Notes under the pieces: generated by a model | Database searches by the model: none | Seen by the model: only the letters and a program-made list of their open reading frames with translations | What the model was told of the DNA's origin: nothing | Assembly (NCBI GenBank): GCA_021464245.1 | Contig: JADCRB010000036.1 | Span: 186,001-250,000, forward strand | Direction of reading: 5' to 3' | From: Carallia brachiata | Taxonomy: Eukaryota > Streptophyta > Magnoliopsida > Malpighiales > Rhizophoraceae | Length of the DNA: 64,000 nt | Translations under genes and position numbers: made by a program | Shown here: one piece after another, positions 57,706 through 64,000 of the stretch | Position numbering within the stretch: the stretch's first letter is position 1 | Layout: each line of letters begins with the position of its first letter

Positions 57706-60319
57706 TTACTCAATATCAATAACTAAACCCACAGATTCTGAGCAATCACTTGAACTTAACTCTGTTGATGAGAAGTTTTCAATGTTGATATCTTCTTCTC
57801 GTGTATCTAGTGCCGAGAGAAGAGGCTTTGGGGGCATTTCAAGATGATCTACTTCTTCTTCAAGCATCTCAATTACCTTGTGCATCGAAGGACGATCAAC
57901 AGGCCTTATTTGTATACACCACAAAGCCACTATGATCATCTTCTTTGTTATTCTCCTCTCCTCTTCTGTGACATCGACATCTTCATATTCTATATCTTTT
58001 CCATTCTTGAACTGTTCATAAGCCCATGATGGAAAATACATTTCACTTGAACGACTTGCACGTATATTTGAGTTCTTTCTTCGTCCTGCCATTTCCATTA
58101 AAAGCATCCCAAAACTATAAACATCAGCTTTGTATGACACACTTCCAATGTTTTTGTAGAATAATTCTGGAGCCATATAGCCTATGGTTCCTCTTGCAGC
58201 TGTGAGAGACACAACATTGTTGTTTGTTGGATATAGTTTTGCAATACCAAAATCTGAAATTTTAGGGACAAACTTTTCATCAAGAAGAATATTGTGAGGC
58301 TTGATATCAAAATGCAAAATTTGCATATCACAACCTTGATGTAGGTATTCAATGCCACGAGCCACTCCAAGAGAAATCTCATACATTGTTTTGATGCTGA
58401 TTGGGATATTAACTTCACCAGAAAATAGGTATTTATCAAGAGAACCATTAGGCATAAACTCATATATAAGAGCGTTCTTTGATCCCTCAACGCAGAAACC
58501 AATGAGCTGCACCACATTGACATGATGAATTCTTCCAATGGTGGCCACTTCATTGATGAATTCTTGACCATTAGCCTTAGACTTTCCTAACACTTTTACT
58601 GCTGCGAATGGGCCACTACGAAGCTTTGCTTTGTATACAGTTCCATACCCTCCTTCACCCAATCTGTCTTTAAACTTGTTAGTCATCTTTTTGATGTCCG
58701 AGTAAGAGTACCTGATTGGCATGAAATTGCCATGGATTTGCAAGAATTCTTCAATTGCATTGTACATAGATAAATGACGTCTTCGCCATATGCAAGTCAG
58801 CAAAATGACAAGGCATGGAACTCCACAGAAGAATAACACCGTACGCCAGAGCACTGCACAGAAAATTTACAACCTCAATCATCGGAGGAAACATGAATCG
58901 AAAATGTTCCTTATTTCTTAACTAACCTCGGTCCAATAAAATTTAAACCAAAGAGACCAGTATGGGAACTGCTCTTTTTGGTGATTCATAATTAGAAACA
59001 TTTTAACAGAATACTTACCAAAAGGAACAAGTATATGACGAAGAAGGGGGACAAAATAAGAGACCCAATCAGCAGCTGAAATCATAGAAAGAAAGGGTCA
59101 ACCAGACGGTATCAAATGTTAAGCGGAACAAAACCATGTATTTAGGCTAATATACCCGCTACCCCTTGCTAGCCATTACAATGTGATTTTCTATGACGTA
59201 TAATTCCAAGTTAATTTATTGATCAGGTGAATCTATTAACAAGAGGATTTTGCGACCAAGAGTTATCTTTTATCTTCTTTTTGCAATCGTCACACGGGAT
59301 AATAGAAGTTAAGTATATTATAAATTTATCATTAAAAAGTGCCGTGTGTTAATCTTTAATTGATAATTATAAAAAGAAAGTAAAAACTAATTGTATTTAG
59401 CGATCCTCGTTAGCAAGAAACTAGAGTCAAGTTTTATGTTTGCTAATTGCGTGGCGGGTGTAAAGGACGAATCAGTGCTTACTCCAGGGTTGCTCGTGTA
59501 TCCGTTCACCTACATTTGTAGACAAAGTAACGTCAGTGTCCAGAGCTCACTTGGGTAACTTCTATTAAGCACTATGCTTGATATTTCACAGGGTTTGATG
59601 ATATGAGAAGGTGGATTAGCCCTTACCGAGGACAAGAGGCACTTTATCCGGAGAAACTGCAAGATAAATAGTAAAGCACATAAAAATGGTCGCATAGGTA
59701 TCCATGTTTCACAATCCTGTAAATCAGTCGATGAATTCTTACCCCCAAACAAAGAAAACAGGCCACGGAATAAAGAGTGTATCCGATCAACAATTGCGCG
59801 TAAAAAACCGATATCAAGAAAAGCTGTGAGGGAACAAAGAAATTCCAAAAGGTAAGATGCACACAGAGATAAATGAAGCAACACAAGAATTGGAAATCAA
59901 TTTTTTGCCCAACTAATTGGAAAGATCGTTGTGGTCGGTGCAACATTTGTCCCTTAAAGTTGATACCCACACCTCTGTTTGTCTCTATGAACTTCGTGTA
60001 TTCACAAAAGCGTTTGTACATCATGCTCTGCCTTAAGGAACAAGGTAAATTTTACAGCTAAATCAAATAGCTATTAGTCCACTTTAGCTCTTCCTCTTGA
60101 TACACATTACTAAATGAATCGAATCCATAACCATAATTCCTCTCGCCCATTACCATCTGAAAAAAGAACGATACCCCAATTGACTCATGTCTAACACACT
60201 AGACAGCGCAAGGTATCCTTCAGTTAAATTGACAGAGACAAAATATAGAGGCTTATGCATTTCCAACTCTGCAAACTTCAGAATGGGCAAAATTGTGCGT
60301 GAGAGTGAATTTATATATT

Positions 60320-60372
<53 letters not shown>

Positions 60373-61138
60373 ATTAACATACACGATTGACTGAGACACA
60401 TGGTGGTATCGGCAAGGTTACATGGATTCTCCGTGTAATTTTCACAGCAAAACCAAAACCACGAAACCTCAAACCCATATACCAAACCATCGTGAACATC
60501 CTTGAAGGAAATGTTGTTGGTGTCTTGTGGTAGCAAAGATGTCCTATGAATCAGATTTATCTGGCACCCACTCACAAATTCGGATGCATTAATCGAGTCA
60601 ACTGTCACATATGAATAATTTCTACTATTATATTCACCAATTGTGCAAGAAGAAGAAGATGAAGTATCCACGTAGAGAGGTGACTTCACTGGATCTGCAC
60701 AACTGATGAAAACTAAGCCTTTGTACAAGTCATCACGAATACGGTATCTCCGAGGCAGATACGAAGAATACGGATCATAACTACCCAAGCCATCAATAAA
60801 GACTGAATGGCGAGGAATAGAAGAGCAGTTATCCTTTTGGACATCAGCATCTGCCAGTCGGATTGTATAGTTGTGGTAGTTGATTGCTCGTACATAATAT
60901 TTGACAGAAGCACCGGAGTACAATACCGTACGGTTGCTTTCGCAAGCCAGTTCATGTTCTTTGTTACCGCAGGATTCAGGATCGGTTCTCAATCGAAAAG
61001 GGTAGCTAATGTTGTGGATGTCTCCGCAGGATGAGGTACAGAGGCTGTCACTTGTAGAAGCGTTGCAAGTCTGATGACATGCTATGGCGACTAGATAAAG
61101 GGCAGCATATGCAGCAAAGCGGAACCCGGTTCCACCAA

Positions 61139-61142
<4 letters not shown>
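57706..61142 (-). CDS. LRK10L-type receptor-like kinase, intact copy 3
   Basis: Exons: 60383-61142, 59743-59823, 59627-59656, 59483-59509, 59019-59075 and 57706-58853. Together they are 2103 bases (700 aa plus stop), and every junction is phase 1. Order: signal peptide ([20 protein letters not shown]), cysteine-rich GUB_WAK-type ectodomain ([17 protein letters not shown], several N-glycosylation sites), a variable linker encoded by the four small exons, a transmembrane helix ([18 protein letters not shown]), a basic stop-transfer RRR, and the kinase. Kinase motifs: [33 protein letters not shown] and GYMAPE, followed by DRPSM. HFD instead of HRD marks a non-RD kinase. Relatives include Lr10-type and PR5K-like kinases in pathogen and stress signalling. 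The ligand is unknown. The start is the ATG at 61142 after a (GT)n tract; the open frame extends further upstream but through the repeat. Confidence 0.88.
60320..60369. repeat. TA/GA microsatellite in LRK10L copy 3 intron 1
   Basis: Same compound repeat and position as in copy 1, just downstream of the exon 1 donor. Confidence 0.9.

Positions 61143-61144
<2 letters not shown>

Positions 61145-61190
<46 letters not shown>
61145..61190. repeat. (GT)n microsatellite in LRK10L copy 3 leader
   Basis: About 23 GT units, expanded compared with copies 1 and 2 and without their GA part. It lies directly upstream of the start codon. Confidence 0.93.
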
Positions 61191-61194
<4 letters not shown>

Positions 61195-63925
61195 GCTATC
61201 TGTAATTCTACGGTGCTTCCATGTTTATATAACGAAATTTGAAGCAGGTGTTGCTGCCGTGTGGCAACAGTTCGAGAACGAACTCGCCCTCGATGTTCAA
61301 AGACAAAGGAACCCGCAAGAAGGGTTCCCTTTCTTTTGAAAGAGACCGGTTCATCTTGACTTCCCCTTTCAATCACGGAAAGAAAACGTAGCGCAATAGT
61401 AAATTGGAGATACTTCATAACTACAAAAAGAAAATATTAATAGTAAAAAAAAATAAAAAGAAAATATTAATGTAATAAATTTTAATATTTTTATTTGTAT
61501 TTTAAATAAAATAAGATTTAAAATTTTTATAATAAATTAATAATATTTATTATAAAAAAAATAATAATTATAAATTTTTATTAAAAAAATTCTCAATTTT
61601 ATTATAAAAATTATTAATTTTATTATCTTTAAAATACTAATTAACATGCTATAATTTTACACATATGCTCAGTTAGAAATTCCTCAGCCCACTTTGATCA
61701 CCGCTGCTCCTTTTCTTTTTGTCACCGCATGCCTACTAGTAAGTCTTTTTCTTTTTTGGGCAAGTCAAAGATAATGACTTTTCAACACGTTATGGTTGGT
61801 GGCTTTTTTTTGTCTGTCTAAATGAAATTTGTTACGGATATTTTTTTTTATTTTTTTTTTATAAATATTAATTATAAATCAATAAATCAACACTTTTCAA
61901 TAATATTTTTGTAATATTTTTGACATTCAATTTTTTGACAACTAATTAATACCTATTATGTAAATAACTGTAAAAAAAAAATAAAAATAACTATTACTAA
62001 TATTTTTCTTGTCTAAATTAATGATTAGAAAGACTTCTATTTAGAAGAAAAGAAAAGTGAAATCATTTGATCAAAATGCTAAAATTTTACACATATGCTC
62101 AGCTAGAAATTACTCAGGCCCCTTTAATCACCGCACGTCTCTATTTTTCAGTCTGTGGGCTAGAAATTCCTCAGGCCCCTTTAATCACCACTTGTCTCTT
62201 TTTTTCAGTCTGCTGATCACCTCATGCATACTGACGAGTCTTTTATTTTTGAGTCTTGTTAGACTTTCAGTATCAGATTTTACTCAAATTACAATAAGCT
62301 TTTATTTTTTGTGACAAAAGTTTTATTTTTTGTATTAAAAAAACAAAATTTTTATGTTACAAAAAAGACTGCTGTTGTTGTAGAAAATAAAAAATTTATT
62401 GTAATTCAAAAAAAATTTAATTATAAAAGTGTAATTTTTTTCTTTATGTTTTGAGGGTCAAGTCAAAGCTAATGATTTTTTAAGGCAAGTCTTTTGTTGT
62501 TGGGCAAGTCAAACTTAACGACTTTTCAACACGTTTTGCTTAATAGCCTTTTTTATTTTGGTTGACTAGAAGGAATTCTACTAAACATTGAGAAGAAAAG
62601 AAAAGTGAGGTTAAGTTGAGAGTTTGAAATTTTTTTAGTTGGTTGAGAAGTACTCTTTTCAGTTATTTGAATAAATACTCAACTTTTATATTTATTAGTT
62701 CTATCATATTAGTCTTGTTTAATTCAGTTAACTATATTAAATTATTGTTCTATCAGATCTATCCAGCATTTGCATCTTAATTGAGGCCAGTAGGCCCAAT
62801 CGACTCATTCTTGGAGACATAGCAGAGTGACACAATCTTAACAGGCTGAAATTAATAACATAAGAGGATCTAATTTGCGTGTAGAAATTGTGTGCCATCC
62901 ATAGGGATTCTAGTTCAAAAATTCTGGAATCCAGACCCCTTTTCATATGTTTTCTCTTTAACAATGGACTTTCATTTTTATTACAGATAAAAAAAAAAAT
63001 AACATGAGCTTGGATTCTTTTAGTATTGAGCTTGTATATCCTAGAGAGAGACAGAGAGAAAGAGACTTAGATTTGTCTATCTCAGTCTCCTACACATTCG
63101 ACTGCCATAAGAGCGGAAAGGAAATGAATTATTCATTCGTAGTAACCCATTGAACAAGGCATGATCGATGGGCCTACTTTTCTGAAATTGTCCTTACGGA
63201 TCTGCTGCTCCTCCATTTTGATTAACGAAATTTGATGGACTTAGACATTTGATCTCAGGCCACAGGGCCAACATTTTTATGTTTGATCCTTGATTATGTG
63301 GGCTCCCTGGAATTCAATTGGGCTTGGTCGCATTATGAAATTCCCGAGTTATGAATTTAAGTATGCATACGTGATGTTAAAAAGCCCACACCTATTGTCA
63401 AAAAAAAAAAAAAAAGCCCACACCTTGGCAGATCAAATTGACTCCAGGAGTGAATACTTTTTTAAACCGCCGAATGGCTGGTGGTTTGCTCAATGCCTTC
63501 GCATCTGCTCTAACTCAGTACAGAACTTTGTTCCGCCGGCAGCGTTAAACTTAACTTGGAAGCTTTGTCATGGATGCCTGTTTGGAGGTCGCAGACAACT
63601 ATGCACGCGATTGAAAATGGCATACCTGATACTCACCCTCAAGCAAATCTAGCAAACAATTGCCATGAACTCTCGTGTCCGAACTAGGGGTTCGTAAAAA
63701 AATAAATAAAAATAAAAGTAAAGGTAAACACGCTGAATTCAGTACATTATAAGAACAAAAATGATAACATAGTCATAAACACATAGATCATGGGCTATGC
63801 TTTTTGACCCTCACGAGTTCCCTCATAGCATTGTTATTTAACTTCTAACAGCAAACTGTAGCCATCTCCAAGGGAACATTATTTTGCAGAAGTTCCAAGA
63901 CTTAGCACAAGGGAGCAGCAGAAAA
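61191..63925. other. Region between LRK10L and FDH in module 3
   Basis: LRK10L upstream segment (61199-61400), long AT-rich DNA, a local duplication of CTAGAAATT...CAGGCCCCTTTAATCACC (about 62103 and 62160), and segments shared with the other modules from 62750. No coding exon recognised. Confidence 0.6.
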
Positions 63926-64000
63926 TCACTGGTACTGGCTTGCAAGTTTGCCCTCCTTGACAATGTAATTTTGAGCAGGAAATTCTTCCCCCTTGAAATA
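63926..64000 (-). CDS. FDH: Formate dehydrogenase copy 3, C-terminal end (runs off the window)
   Basis: The last 24 codons plus stop of mitochondrial NAD-dependent formate dehydrogenase: YFKGEEFPAQNYIVKEGKLA, then SQYQ and TGA at 63926-63928. This matches the family's conserved C-terminus better than copies 1 and 2, whose corresponding exons carry a stop or a frameshift. The upstream exons lie beyond the right edge, so whether the gene is intact cannot be judged here. Confidence 0.85.
   Translation of the reverse strand, partial: YFKGEEFPAQNYIVKEGKLASQYQ

Larger units (their letters stand above)
49985..64000. repeat. Tandem segmental duplication, module 3 (PSA3-LRK10L-FDH), continues past the edge
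   Basis: Colinear with module 2 from about 31925 and with module 1 from the PSA3 promoter on. It contains an extra stretch of about 2.2 kb (51790-54040) that includes a hAT-like MITE, and a solo LTR at 56360. It is the only module in which PSA3 and LRK10L are free of visible lesions. Confidence 0.85.

Noticed and set aside
61143..61418. Upstream extension of the LRK10L copy 3 open frame
   Set aside because: It passes through the (GT)n repeat and promoter-like DNA shared with copies 1 and 2, where no extension exists; the signal peptide begins at 61142.
1..64000. CRISPR arrays, operons, rRNA or complete tRNA genes
   Set aside because: Nothing of this kind was seen; the window is plant nuclear DNA.

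Overview
The window reads as nuclear DNA of a dicot plant. Its genes have many short exons with GT-AG introns, the intergenic DNA is AT-rich, plant retroelements and MITEs are present, and the protein families are plant ones: SWEET sugar transporters, a photosystem I assembly factor, LRK10L-type receptor kinases, formate dehydrogenase and a Raf-like kinase. The style fits a woody dicot such as Citrus, but that is an impression and was not tested.

Layout. Positions 1-2.9 kb hold no supported gene. Positions 3.1-9.6 kb hold two convergent SWEET genes. The left one (+) is coherent apart from one displaced splice acceptor. The right one (-) has a frameshift in exon 1, and its last two exons look as if they come from another SWEET subclade, beyond an intron filled with about 0.87 kb of GA-rich repeat. 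From about 11.0 kb to the right edge the window is a tandem array of three diverged modules, roughly 20-23 kb apart. Each module has the order PSA3 (+), LRK10L receptor kinase (-), formate dehydrogenase (-). A Raf-like MRK1 kinase pseudogene (-) lies to the right of module 2, and a scrap of the same kinase sits at the left edge of module 1. The scrap implies a fourth, mostly deleted module further left. Module 1 spans about 11.03-24.84 kb, module 2 about 31.9-44.4 kb, and module 3 about 50.0 kb to beyond the end.

Decay is uneven. In module 3 the PSA3 gene (277 codons plus stop) and the LRK10L gene (six exons, 700 aa) can be read without a break, and the visible end of FDH is clean. In modules 1 and 2 every gene carries at least one lesion: PSA3 by frameshifts, stops and a MULE insertion; LRK10L by a lost acceptor or a deleted exon end; FDH by stops, frameshifts and missing exons. 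The kinase exons of all three LRK10L copies remain open.

Mobile DNA is copy-specific and so dates from after the duplications. It includes a 1.27 kb MULE-like element in PSA3 exon 3 (module 1), a 578 bp solo LTR (module 1), a 4.9 kb degenerate Ty1-copia element with 210 bp LTRs between modules 1 and 2, a tRNA-derived SINE in a PSA3 intron (module 2), a 366 bp solo LTR (module 3) and a hAT-like MITE upstream of module 3. The genes in a module do not form a known pathway. PSA3 acts in chloroplasts, FDH in mitochondria and LRK10L at the plasma membrane, so they probably travel together only because one segment was duplicated.
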